From Paenibacillus vietnamensis (lineage in GTDB: Bacteria > Bacillota > Bacilli > Paenibacillales > Paenibacillaceae), in assembly GCF_020169515.1 (NCBI RefSeq), contig NZ_JAHMHW010000008.1:124001-188000 (forward strand): a DNA stretch of 64,000 nucleotides, given 5' to 3'. The notes beneath the pieces are model-generated. The model searched no databases. It had not been told where the DNA came from and saw only the letters and a list, made by a program, of their open reading frames with translations. Position numbers and translations under genes: made by a program. This document shows positions 32,943 to 41,692 of this stretch, one piece after another; position 1 is the first letter of the stretch; every line of letters begins with the position of its first letter.

Positions 32943-34811
32943 ATGGAAATGAACCGGGAGAAAATGGCGAGAAGCTTGGCGGTCAAAAGAAGGAGAGGAC
33001 TCCCGCTTCTCACCGGGGAAACTGCGCAGGATGAGCTGCGGGTCAGGCTGCTGGGTTCGGCAGAAAACACTGCGATGATCGCCGAGATCAGGGCGGAGGC
33101 CGAGCGGATGCTCGGCTCCGGCGATCCCGAGCTGACCTATGCGCTTTTCCGCGAGTATGGGGATACAGGCGAGAGGCTGCCTTATGAGCGGGTCTATTTC
33201 GAGAGGCGCAAAAGATTAAACGCATTTGCCCTGATGAGCCTGCTCGAGCCGGAGAAGCCGGAATACGCGGAAGCGCTCCGCAATACGGTCTGGTCGGTCT
33301 GCAACGAGTTTACGTGGTGCCTGCCGGCACACTATAACGCCGGTGCCGCTAGAACCGAAATCGATTTGTTCGCTGCGGAGACGGGGTTTGCTCTCAGCGA
33401 GGTGCTGCTGCTGGCCGGGGAGCTTCTCCCCGGTCTGCTGAGATCGCGGATCCGGACCGAGGTGGAGAAGCGGCTGCTGCATCCGTTTCTGGAGGAAGGG
33501 CCGTACGGCTGGGAATCGGCGGATCACAACTGGGCGGCGGTATGCGCGGGCTCGATCGGCGCTGCCGCCATCCATCTCGTCGATGACGCCGGCCGGCTGT
33601 CCCGCATTCTGGAGCGCGTGCTTGCCGCTATGAATTGTTATTTGAGCGGCTTCGGCGAGGACGGCGTATGCGCGGAAGGGTACGGCTATTGGCAGTACGG
33701 CTTCGGCTATTACGTCTATTTCGCCCAGCTGCTGAAGGGGGCGTCCGAAGGAGAATTTGATTCGTTCGCTTCCGGCAAGGTGAAGGCGATCGCCCTCTTC
33801 CAGCAAAAATGCTTCACCGGCGGCAAATCCGTCGTCAATTTCTCCGACTCGCTGCCGGAGGTCGGGATTTTTATGGGACTGAGCAGCTGCCTTCACCGGG
33901 AGTATGAAGAGGTGGTGTTGCCGGACCCTGGCCTGCGCGCCTCTTATGCGGAAGATCATTGCGGCCGTTGGGCGCCCGCGCTGCGCAACCTGATCTGGCC
34001 GCGGAACGGCGGAACCGCGGGGTCGCAGCTTACGGACCCGCGAAAGGGCGGGCCGGTTTGGCCGGCGGAAGCTTACTACCTGCCGGATGCGAAATGGCTG
34101 GTATCCCGCCATATCGACGGGGACGGGCACATCTTCTCCTTTGCGGCCAAAGGCGGACATAACGCCGAGCCTCATAACCACAACGACGTCGGGCATTTTC
34201 TGATCCATGTCGACGGCGAAGCCTATTTGGCCGATTTGGGCAGCGGCAAATATACGTCGCATTATTTCGGGGCGGGGCGCTACGGGATTTGGTGCAACGG
34301 CTCCCAAGGGCATTCCGTCCCGATCGTGGGCGGCGTGCATCAGTCCGCCGGCCGGGCTTATTATGCGGAGGTGCTGGAGGCGGAGGCCGGGGCCAAGGAA
34401 GACCGGTTAACGCTTGAACTGAGCGCCGCTTACCCGCCGGGAACGCTGCGCAGCCTTACGCGCAGGCTCCGCTGGAGAAAGGAAGGTTTGCCTGCTCTGG
34501 AGCTTACCGACCTCTTTACCTTCGGGGAGGAGCAAGCACCGCTTACGCGGACGGTCGTGGAACGTTTTATTACGCCTCTTGAGCCGGTAACGTCCGCCGC
34601 AGAAGGCAAGCTTGTCTTGAACGGAAAGCGCCGGCTTGCTCTCTATTATGACCATACGATTTGGGAGCCGGCAATCGAGAAGCGCTCGGACGAGGATCAT
34701 TTTGGCCGCGGGCGGTTTTGGTATACGATAGATTTTAAAGCATTGGGCGAGGCTCGTGAGCGCCTGGCCGGCCATTTTGTATTTCGTTTTGAAAATGAAT
34801 TCATAGATTAG
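32943..34811 (+). CDS. Heparinase II/III-family protein (polysaccharide lyase-like)
   Basis: 622 residues, no signal peptide. N-terminal (alpha/alpha) toroid with NAGAARTEIDLFAAETGFALSEVLL and GWESADHNWAAVCAGSIGAAAI; C-terminal beta-sandwich with the family's hallmark FSFAAKGGHNAEPHNHNDVGHFLIHVDGEAYLADLGSGKY, containing the conserved His-Asn pair and metal-site His. Cytoplasmic location plus the neighbouring GH88 gene indicates work on imported acidic oligosaccharides. The lyase class (heparin, alginate, or other uronate) cannot be told from sequence alone. GGGGAG precedes ATG 32943. Confidence 0.85.
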   Translation: MEMNREKMARSLAVKRRRGLPLLTGETAQDELRVRLLGSAENTAMIAEIRAEAERMLGSGDPELTYALFREYGDTGERLPYERVYFERRKRLNAFALMSLLEPEKPEYAEALRNTVWSVCNEFTWCLPAHYNAGAARTEIDLFAAETGFALSEVLLLAGELLPGLLRSRIRTEVEKRLLHPFLEEGPYGWESADHNWAAVCAGSIGAAAIHLVDDAGRLSRILERVLAAMNCYLSGFGEDGVCAEGYGYWQYGFGYYVYFAQLLKGASEGEFDSFASGKVKAIALFQQKCFTGGKSVVNFSDSLPEVGIFMGLSSCLHREYEEVVLPDPGLRASYAEDHCGRWAPALRNLIWPRNGGTAGSQLTDPRKGGPVWPAEAYYLPDAKWLVSRHIDGDGHIFSFAAKGGHNAEPHNHNDVGHFLIHVDGEAYLADLGSGKYTSHYFGAGRYGIWCNGSQGHSVPIVGGVHQSAGRAYYAEVLEAEAGAKEDRLTLELSAAYPPGTLRSLTRRLRWRKEGLPALELTDLFTFGEEQAPLTRTVVERFITPLEPVTSAAEGKLVLNGKRRLALYYDHTIWEPAIEKRSDEDHFGRGRFWYTIDFKALGEARERLAGHFVFRFENEFID

Positions 34812-34830
34812 GGACAGGAGCTGGAGAAGG

Positions 34831-35961
34831 ATGGAAACAAATGCTTGGGTGCAGGAAGCTTGGGAGCAGGTGCATGCGAAGGTGGCGAGGACGAGCCGGA
34901 GAATCGGGGCGGGTTTTCCTCATGCCAGCGTAGACGGAACTTATGTGCTGGAGGCGCCGCACTGGTGGACCGCGGGCTTCTGGCCGGGCCTGCTGTGGCT
35001 GCTTTACCGCGAGCCGGAGTCGAGGAGCGAGAGGTACAAGGAGCTCGCCGAGGCTTGCGAACAGCAGCTGAATGAGGTGCTGACGGGCTTCGACCGGCTG
35101 GACCATGACATGGGCTTCATGTGGTCGCTTACGAGCGTCGCGCGGTACAAGCTGCTCGGCGAGGAGCAGTCCCGGAAGCGGGCTTTGCTTGCGGCCAGCG
35201 TGCTCAGCGGACGTTTTAACGTGAAAGGCAAGTATATCAGAGCCTGGAATCCGTGGCGGGAGGGCGACCGGAACGAAGGCTGGGCGATCATCGACTGCAT
35301 GATGAATTTGCCGCTGCTGTACTGGGCGAGCGAGACGACAGGCGATCCGCGTTTCCGGCATTTGGCGAAGGAGCATGCGGACACGGTGCTGGAGCATTTC
35401 ATCAGAACCGACGGCTCGGTGAACCATATTGTCATCTTCGACCCGGAGACGGGGGCATTCGAAAGCGTAAACGGCGGACAGGGTTATGCGCCGAATTCGG
35501 CTTGGTCGCGCGGCGCTTCCATGGCGATCTACGGCATGGCGCTCAGCTACCGCTATACGGGCGAGGCGAGATATTTGGACGCGGCCAAACGCGTCGCGCA
35601 TTTCTTTATCGCGAACCTGCCTGAGGATTCGGTTCCGCATTGGGATTTCCGTCTTCCTCCAGGCGTCGAGCGGTTCCGCGATACGTCTGCAGGAGCGTGC
35701 GCGGCCTGCGGCCTGCTCGAAATCGCAAGAGCGGTCGGCAGCGAGGAGGCGGATCTGTACCGGAAATCGGGCGAGACGATCCTGCGCTCGCTTTATGAAA
35801 ATTACGGAGCATGGGACAATCCGGCGGAGGAAGGCTTGATTTTGCACGGCACGAGCCACTATCCGGAGCGGCGGAACATCGACATACCGCTTATTTACGG
35901 CGATTATTATTTCGTAGAAGGCTTGGCCCGGTTAAAGGGAAGCTCGGATACGTTCTGGTAA
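34831..35961 (+). CDS. ugl: Unsaturated glucuronyl hydrolase, GH88 family
   Basis: Removes the 4,5-unsaturated uronic acid left by polysaccharide lyases. 376 residues, the same length as the Bacillus sp. GL1 enzyme. Conserved blocks: TYVLEAPHWWTAGFWPGLLWLLY, LDHDMGFMWSL (Asp93), WAIIDCMMNLPLLYW (Asp155), NSAWSRGASMAIYGMALSYRYTG, RDTSAGACAACGLLEIA, YGDYYFVEGLARL. Asp93 and Asp155 correspond to the two catalytic aspartates of GH88 (Asp88 and Asp149 in the GL1 enzyme). No signal peptide, so cytoplasmic. Last gene of the kinase-regulator-lyase-hydrolase operon. Confidence 0.92.
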   Translation: METNAWVQEAWEQVHAKVARTSRRIGAGFPHASVDGTYVLEAPHWWTAGFWPGLLWLLYREPESRSERYKELAEACEQQLNEVLTGFDRLDHDMGFMWSLTSVARYKLLGEEQSRKRALLAASVLSGRFNVKGKYIRAWNPWREGDRNEGWAIIDCMMNLPLLYWASETTGDPRFRHLAKEHADTVLEHFIRTDGSVNHIVIFDPETGAFESVNGGQGYAPNSAWSRGASMAIYGMALSYRYTGEARYLDAAKRVAHFFIANLPEDSVPHWDFRLPPGVERFRDTSAGACAACGLLEIARAVGSEEADLYRKSGETILRSLYENYGAWDNPAEEGLILHGTSHYPERRNIDIPLIYGDYYFVEGLARLKGSSDTFW

Positions 35962-36078
35962 AAACGTCTCGACGGGGAGCGCCTATCGGCCCCGATGCCG
36001 CACATCCGTTCCGGAGCGGGGCGTCGGAGCCGTGGACCTCGAAGAAAACATGGTCCGGACAGGCGTTCCCGATCGATT

Positions 36079-36095
36079 CGGCTTTGAAAAAGCCG
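36079..36095. terminator. Short hairpin between convergent genes
   Basis: CGGCTTT-GAA-AAAGCCG-type stem next to the stop of the minus-strand LamG gene and 120 bases after the GH88 stop. It could act as a weak bidirectional terminator; the T-run is part of the stem. Confidence 0.4.
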
Positions 36096-38546
36096 CTAGT
36101 TCAGCCCGTTATACAAATTCATGACCTGGGCGGCGGTCAGTGCGGACGTGTAAAGACGCACGTCGTCGATGGAGCCGGCGAACCGGTCGGCCGGTTCCGA
36201 ACGGTCGAGCGAGCCCGCCGCTACCCGGTTCAAGGTAGGCAGCGTTCCCCCGTTCGCGAGTACCGCTTTAGATACGCCGTCGACGTAGAGAATCGAGCTG
36301 GTCGGGCTCTCGAACACGCCGGTGACCAAATGCCACTCGCCGTTATTGATCGTCCCCTGGGTGAAGACGGTCTTCGCCTGTCCGTTGCGCACGTCAAGGA
36401 ACGCTTTGCCCGCGCTGTTGACGCCGATCCGCACGTATTTATCGAACGAAGAGCCGTTCCCTAAATATTGGATCGTCTGATTGGCGGAGGCCGTCGTCTT
36501 CACCCAGGCGGATAAGGTGAACGGATAGCCGGACAACGGCGTCAAACTGCGCCGGACAGTGTCATCCTGCCCGTCGAACTGCAGGGCGGCGCCCTTCTTG
36601 CCGGCAACGGAATTGGCGCCGAAGGTCAGCCCGTTCAGCAATTCGCCGTGCAGCCAGCTGCCGCTCGTATCGAAGGCTGTCGCGCCTGTTTTCTCGTCGA
36701 ACCTCCATCTCAGCTGCGGCGCGCTGCCGGAGGAGACCGTCCATGCGCCGAAATCGTACACGTAGCTTTCTCCGCCGTGCGAGAGGGTCAGCACGTTTCC
36801 ATTGTAGTCCTGGTGCATATAAGGATTGCTCATGAGCGGCCAGCTCGCGTAGGCGACCGCCTGTCCGTTCAGCTTCCGGTTGTTGTTGTACATGCCGGTA
36901 TATTGATACGTAATGTCCATCTGATCTCCCGACAGGGACGTATAGATCAGCCTTGGATTCGTTTCGTCCAGATGCGACGCGTCGATCACGACGGTTGCGA
37001 GAATATCGGCCTTGAAGCGGGACAGCTCGCCGGACAACCGTTCGGACTCGGGCAGTCCCGTTTCGCTTGCCTGCGCATAATTGCTTGCGGGCACGACCTC
37101 GAGGACAATTCCGTTTTTGTTGTATTCGCTGCGCAGCGTCTTGAACACCTGCGAATTGATCGTGCGGTCGGCCGCCCACGTATATCCCTTCACCGGCTTG
37201 ACCGCGAGCATCGTGCTGCCGCCGTGGATAAAAATCCAACCGTTCTCTTCCGTCATCAGCTTCGCGGCCTGCGTGGAGATCGGTCCTTCGATATACTGCA
37301 AAATCGGATGTGTGCCGTCAATCGTTCCGCTGGCTGGGATTTTGTATACGCCGATTAAAGCGCCGTTATGCTGCATGACCTGCTCATAGATGGTAGCTCC
37401 CTTATAATCGCCGGCCAGTCTCGGATGAGTGACGAAGAAGGTGCTTCCCGGCTTGTCGGAATCCCACCGGACGAGCCAGCGGCGCGCCTGGTCCGCCCAA
37501 CCCATGTTCTGAATCTCCACCTGGCTTGCAAGTCCGAATTTGTCCGTTATATAGCTGTATTTGCTCGTGCGCGTATTCCAGTGCCCGTTCTCCTTGTGAA
37601 CGTAAGGCACGCTTCTGTCCTGCCCGATGCGCTCGAGGATGGAGGGCATCCGGTAATTGCTTGTCGCATTCGATACGGCGTAATGGGCTTCCGTATTATT
37701 ATCGCTTATCGAGGCCGGATAGTTGGGCGTTCTGCCACCCCACAGCAGCCAGTTCTGAATGGTCGCTGCAGCCCCCTCCTGCGGCGAAATGCTGACGTGA
37801 TAGGCGCGCAAAGTCGACGAAATGTAATAGCCGTTGCTCCATTCCGCACCGGTATTGGCCAGCGCCCACTCCAGCGTCATCCTCGCCTTCTGCTTCAAAG
37901 CCGGATCCTGTACGAATTCGGCCAGCAGCATGAAACAATTGACGGTGATCGCATTGTAGGAAGGCGAATCGTATTCGGCCAGCCCTTTGTGCACGTACTG
38001 GTCAATGATCTGCTCCAGCTCGGCCTTGTTGCCGGCCAGCTCGGCTGCGGAGTTCGCCCAGTCCGGCCAAGTTTGAGCGACCAGATAGCCGGCCGTTTTG
38101 TACATCAGCCTATGGTTTTCGGTCGATCCGTTGGACGTGGAATAAGTGAGGTTCGCGCCTGTCGTCAAATCCGCCTTCACCTTGGCCTTCAGCTGCTCCG
38201 AATACATGTGGCCGAATTTCAGATACGTTTCAATATCGTTCAAATAATAAAACATCGCACCGGGATGGCTGCCGTTATTCAGCGAATTGACCCAAGTAAG
38301 CGCCGTGCTGACATCGGTATTCGTAGCAAAGCGGGCCTGTGCATAAAAAAACATGTGATTATTAAAGCTGTCCGGTGTTGCGGCCGCAAATACATTTAAC
38401 AGCTGTGCGGCGCGCTCCTCGAACGTATCCGAAGCCGCATGCGCGGCGGGTACCGGGAAAAACGTGACGACCTGGAGCATTAAACAGAGTGACAGAATCA
38501 GCTTGCCGAGCGGAAGGCGGTTTGACTTTTGATTGTATTGCAGCAT
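36096..38546 (-). CDS. Secreted alpha-toroid protein with C-terminal LamG module, putative polysaccharide lyase
   Basis: About 816 residues from ATG 38546 (AAAGGTGAT upstream; GTG 38558 is a possible earlier start). Signal peptide LPLGKLILSLCLMLQVVTFFPVPAAHAA. The N-terminal 400 residues are helical and repeat-like, with STENHRLMYKTAGYLVAQTWPDW and LAEYDSPSYNAITVNCFMLLAEFV, motifs typical of (alpha/alpha)n-toroid polysaccharide-active proteins. A beta-rich middle follows. The last 200 residues form a LamG/concanavalin-like module (ALQFDGQDDTVRRSLTPLSGYPFTLSAWVKTT ... IDDVRLYTSALTAAQVMNLYNG) that usually binds carbohydrate. I cannot assign a known lyase family. Transcribed opposite to its neighbours. 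Confidence 0.7.
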   Translation of the reverse strand: MLQYNQKSNRLPLGKLILSLCLMLQVVTFFPVPAAHAASDTFEERAAQLLNVFAAATPDSFNNHMFFYAQARFATNTDVSTALTWVNSLNNGSHPGAMFYYLNDIETYLKFGHMYSEQLKAKVKADLTTGANLTYSTSNGSTENHRLMYKTAGYLVAQTWPDWANSAAELAGNKAELEQIIDQYVHKGLAEYDSPSYNAITVNCFMLLAEFVQDPALKQKARMTLEWALANTGAEWSNGYYISSTLRAYHVSISPQEGAAATIQNWLLWGGRTPNYPASISDNNTEAHYAVSNATSNYRMPSILERIGQDRSVPYVHKENGHWNTRTSKYSYITDKFGLASQVEIQNMGWADQARRWLVRWDSDKPGSTFFVTHPRLAGDYKGATIYEQVMQHNGALIGVYKIPASGTIDGTHPILQYIEGPISTQAAKLMTEENGWIFIHGGSTMLAVKPVKGYTWAADRTINSQVFKTLRSEYNKNGIVLEVVPASNYAQASETGLPESERLSGELSRFKADILATVVIDASHLDETNPRLIYTSLSGDQMDITYQYTGMYNNNRKLNGQAVAYASWPLMSNPYMHQDYNGNVLTLSHGGESYVYDFGAWTVSSGSAPQLRWRFDEKTGATAFDTSGSWLHGELLNGLTFGANSVAGKKGAALQFDGQDDTVRRSLTPLSGYPFTLSAWVKTTASANQTIQYLGNGSSFDKYVRIGVNSAGKAFLDVRNGQAKTVFTQGTINNGEWHLVTGVFESPTSSILYVDGVSKAVLANGGTLPTLNRVAAGSLDRSEPADRFAGSIDDVRLYTSALTAAQVMNLYNGLN

Positions 38547-38766
38547 GATTGTCATCACCTTTACAAAAAATTTGAGTTACAGTGATTAGCTTATTGAATG
38601 CGCTTCCAAAATAATAGTGCTCTTCGTGACGGCTGCGGTGCTGAATCCGTCAGTTCCGGAGGACTTGCACAATGGAAACCCGATGCTGCATGATCAGAAC
38701 TAGGCGCCCGCCTGCATTCCGGCTACTATATTAGGTGCATCAAGCGGAAAAGGGGGACATTTCGCG

Positions 38767-41040
38767 ATGAGAGACCGCATAAGCCAAAAAATGATTTATT
38801 GGAAGCTCATCTCTTTTTTTATGATTCTGTCGTTGATTATTGTAATCCTGCTTACCATCGTTTTTAGAAGTATTTATATGGAAGCCGCCTACAAGGAGGC
38901 GACCGGAGAATACCGGGACAGCTTAAGCCGCATCTCGATGGGGATCAGCCAGCTGAACGAAGAAGTCGATTACCTGTTTATCTCCGTGATCTCCAATCCC
39001 GACGTGGAAAGCTTCCTGAATCAGCCGGTATGGGACCCGTACGAGGAATACAAGATCAGAACCGAATTCTCCCGGTTTAAGCATATTCATTCCCGCATCC
39101 ATTCGATGTACATTTACAGCGGGCAGCTTCAATATTTCGTATCCACGCAGTCGGGAGGGGCGGACTACGAAGGATTTGCAGACCGTGACGTCATCCATGC
39201 GGGAACGGAGCGCAAAAACGTCATCGCGAGGGAGCTTTCAAGCGAAGGGGAAGAAGCGCCGCAAAAAGTAATTTCCTACGTGTATACGAAGTACGCGGCG
39301 GACGGCAAAACGATCGAGCACAGCATCGTCATCAACGTTCTGGACTTTTTCGCCGCGGGTATGCCCGGAGCCGGCGAAGCCTCGAATGTGCTCCTGCTGG
39401 ACAAGAGCGGCAGGCTGCTCACCTCAAGCGTGCAGGGCCCGGCTGCCGGCATCCTCGAGGACCAAGCGCGTCTGGACGAGGTGATGTCACGGACCGGCAG
39501 CGGGGAAAGCGCGAGCGTGCCGCTGGGCGGGCGGACCTACACGGTTAGCCGCATGGCGGTGGACGATTCGGGCTGGACCTTGCTCGCCGCTTCGGACCGC
39601 AGCGAGCTGACCTCGTTCGTGCTTGAGAAGACGAATCCGATCCTGTACATCGGCGTCGCCGTTCTATTATTGAGCGTCGTTCCGATCGCATTTATGGCCA
39701 GAACGATCTATTCGCCTATTGATGTGTTCATCAAGAGAATGAACAAATCCGAGCTGATGAGGAAGCGAAGCGGGAACAGGCAAAGCGAGCTTGACTATAT
39801 TATGGACGGCGTAGCGGACATGCTGGAGAGAATGAAGGCGCTGACCGAGCATAACGACATGAACAAGCAGGAGCTCAGGCAAAGCTTTCTGAAGCGGCTG
39901 CTCGCGGGAGCGTTCGACGAAAGCTATTTGCAGGAGAAGTCGCGGCAATACGAGTTCGATGACCATGGCGTCACCCGGAGAGTCATCCTTTTGCGCATGG
40001 ACGAATATTACAAGGTAAAGCAGGAGCACAGGCATCTGTATGAGATGACGGCCGGGCAAATCGCCAAGGATTGCCTCCAGGAGTCGGAATGCTTCGATGC
40101 GGTTATGCTGGAAGACGGAAAAATAGCGCTGATCATAGATGCTGACGCCTATCCGGATATGGACGTCCTGCGCGAGAGGCTGAAGGAGATTCAGCAAAAA
40201 ACGCTGAAAGCTTTGGGGCGCAGCTTGACGATCGCGGTCGGCAGGCAGGCGGAAACGCTGCAGGAGCTGGGGCTCTCCTGCGAGCATGCGCTCGGAATCA
40301 GCAACTGCCGGCTGACGGCAGGCTACGGGCAAATACTGGAGCAGTCGTATGTGGACAGCCGGCAGTCCTCCCAGCTCCAGTATCCGTCCGAAATCGAGCG
40401 GACGCTGATCGACTGCATCAAGCTGGGCAAGGAAACCGGCATGCCGGAGGCGCTGGACCGGCTGGAGCTTGCTTTGCAGGCGCAAGCCTGCACGGACGCC
40501 CATCTTATTTTGCTGCAGCTGGCGGTTAGCTGTATTCGGACGATTAACGGCGTCATGGGGGAAAACAACGGCTCTTTCGATTTCCGGGACGATTACCGCA
40601 AGCTTGACGAGCTTGAGGTGCTGAGCGACTGGAGGGCGTGGTTCATGGAGCTGCTCGTCCGGCACCGGAACCGGATTGAAGAGATGAACGCGGGCAAGAA
40701 CAATGCGAAGACGCAAAAAATGATTCAGGAGGCCATCGACTATATCGGCGAAAATTACGGCGACGTCAATTTGACGGTCGATGCGATCGCCGGGAAATTC
40801 GGTTATTCCGCCAATTACTTTGCCAAGCTGTTTAAGGAAACGACGGGGCAGTTCATTAACGACCATATCCGCTGCATCAAGATCGAGCGAGCCAAAAACC
40901 TGCTGAAGGAAACGAAGCTGGCGGTCAGCGAAATTGCGGAGCTTACGGGTTATTTGAACAAAAATTATTTTTTCTACGCGTTCAAGAAGGATACGGGCAT
41001 GACGCCTCTGTCGTACCGGGAGCTTAACGGCTTGAAGTAG
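38767..41040 (+). CDS. Membrane-bound AraC-family regulator (one-component sensor)
   Basis: 757 residues. Two membrane helices (LISFFMILSLIIVILLTIVF near the start and ILYIGVAVLLLSVVPIAFMARTIY at about 300) frame an extracellular sensor. A coiled linker, a regulator-like middle region and a C-terminal AraC double helix-turn-helix follow (LTVDAIAGKFGYSANYFAKLFKETTGQFINDHIR and AVSEIAELTGYLNKNYFFYAFKKDTGMTPLSYRE). Such proteins link an outside sugar signal to nearby lplABC-type operons. It precedes the operon at 41693 by a long structured intergenic region and is its likely regulator. Confidence 0.9.
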   Translation: MRDRISQKMIYWKLISFFMILSLIIVILLTIVFRSIYMEAAYKEATGEYRDSLSRISMGISQLNEEVDYLFISVISNPDVESFLNQPVWDPYEEYKIRTEFSRFKHIHSRIHSMYIYSGQLQYFVSTQSGGADYEGFADRDVIHAGTERKNVIARELSSEGEEAPQKVISYVYTKYAADGKTIEHSIVINVLDFFAAGMPGAGEASNVLLLDKSGRLLTSSVQGPAAGILEDQARLDEVMSRTGSGESASVPLGGRTYTVSRMAVDDSGWTLLAASDRSELTSFVLEKTNPILYIGVAVLLLSVVPIAFMARTIYSPIDVFIKRMNKSELMRKRSGNRQSELDYIMDGVADMLERMKALTEHNDMNKQELRQSFLKRLLAGAFDESYLQEKSRQYEFDDHGVTRRVILLRMDEYYKVKQEHRHLYEMTAGQIAKDCLQESECFDAVMLEDGKIALIIDADAYPDMDVLRERLKEIQQKTLKALGRSLTIAVGRQAETLQELGLSCEHALGISNCRLTAGYGQILEQSYVDSRQSSQLQYPSEIERTLIDCIKLGKETGMPEALDRLELALQAQACTDAHLILLQLAVSCIRTINGVMGENNGSFDFRDDYRKLDELEVLSDWRAWFMELLVRHRNRIEEMNAGKNNAKTQKMIQEAIDYIGENYGDVNLTVDAIAGKFGYSANYFAKLFKETTGQFINDHIRCIKIERAKNLLKETKLAVSEIAELTGYLNKNYFFYAFKKDTGMTPLSYRELNGLK

Positions 41041-41357
41041 TTAAGGGCTTGTCCGTGTCCGGCTGAATTTCCGCTGCCAGCTGCTAGTCGCCAGTCGCCG
41101 TTCCAGCTGTTCACGTTATAACGGACATATCCGCAGATTAGAGTGATTGAATAACTAGCGTTGGCAGCTAACGGTCAGGAGAGAAGCTTAGGTCACTTTG
41201 AAGCACTGTTTTCTTTACGATACTGGCTGTAATGTCACGTGATGACCGTTAGCATAGAAAAATAGCTCAAAATGCTGTCTAGGTGTCATTGATGTCCAGT
41301 AGAACCAATGTGGATTACCGGCAGAACAGCTGCTGGCCTGATAAGCATTAGGAAGGT

Positions 41358-41420
41358 AACCGTTCTTCTCGTAAATAGCTGGGGTGTTTCCTCCACTCTG
41401 CGAGAGAACGGTTTCTTTTT
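41358..41420 (+). terminator. Terminator with long loop
   Basis: AACCGTTCTTCTCG pairs with CGAGAGAACGGTT (one bulged base) around a loop of about 32 bases, followed by TCTTTTT. It ends whatever is transcribed from 38767 onward and insulates the downstream operon. Confidence 0.8.
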
Positions 41421-41475
41421 GTCTAAATATAGGTAATTAAAGGATTTCTCCATACTTGGCCTATGTTTCTCGGAA

Positions 41476-41515
41476 TGAAACCGCGCCGCCAAAGGACGGC
41501 GACAGCCGTTTCACC
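41476..41515. repeat. Dispersed imperfect palindrome, copy 2
   Basis: Reads TGAAACCGCGCCGCCAAAGG then ACGGCGACAGCCGTTTCAC. Shares GCCGCCAAAGGA and GGCGACAGCCGTTT with copy 3 (42659-42703). Terminal GAAAC and GTTTC arms pair. Confidence 0.65.
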
Positions 41516-41526
41516 TTGGCACAAAA

Positions 41527-41604
41527 GCTGCGAAAACGAATAATCGGACTCCGCCGTTACCTATATGAGTCGAATATGAGGAGTATTCGGAGTGTTTTCG
41601 CAGC
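41527..41604 (+). promoter_or_regulatory. Large inverted repeat just upstream of the lplB operon promoter
   Basis: GCTGCGAAAAC (41527-41537) and GTTTTCGCAGC (41594-41604) are perfect 11-bp arms. ACTCCG (41548-41553) and CGGAGT (41588-41593) extend the stem inside, with a 10-nt bulge on the left. An alternative hairpin CGAATA/TATTCG (41571-41589) competes with the inner stem. Its end lies 9 bases before the TTGCCG -35, so an operator for the AraC-type regulator is the simplest reading. Confidence 0.55.
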
Positions 41605-41612
41605 AATCGTTG

Positions 41613-41642
41613 TTGCCGGAGCAGACAGGGGGTGGGTACAAT
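41613..41642 (+). promoter_or_regulatory. Probable promoter of the lplB operon
   Basis: TTGCCG (41613-41618), 18-bp spacer, TACAAT (41637-41642), 50 bases before the first start codon. The -35 match is moderate, consistent with a need for activation. Confidence 0.5.
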
Positions 41643-41692
41643 GAGGGCGTCGGGAAGAAAGCGCTTTATTCACGATGGAAGGAGTTGAACGG

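Larger units (their letters stand above)
41041..41612 (+). other. Long structured intergenic region upstream of the lplB-like operon
   Basis: No protein gene is supported here. It contains a distant perfect inverted repeat (GCTAACGGTCA at 41167-41177, TGACCGTTAGC at 41243-41253), a strong terminator (41358-41420), copy 2 of the dispersed palindrome (41476-41515) and a large inverted repeat (41527-41604) just before the operon promoter. The part before the terminator could encode a structured RNA, but no clear promoter was found for it. Confidence 0.5.

Noticed and set aside
41456-41644. 62-codon open frame before lplB
   Set aside because: It runs through the dispersed palindrome and the inverted-repeat operator and overlaps the promoter; no ribosome site.
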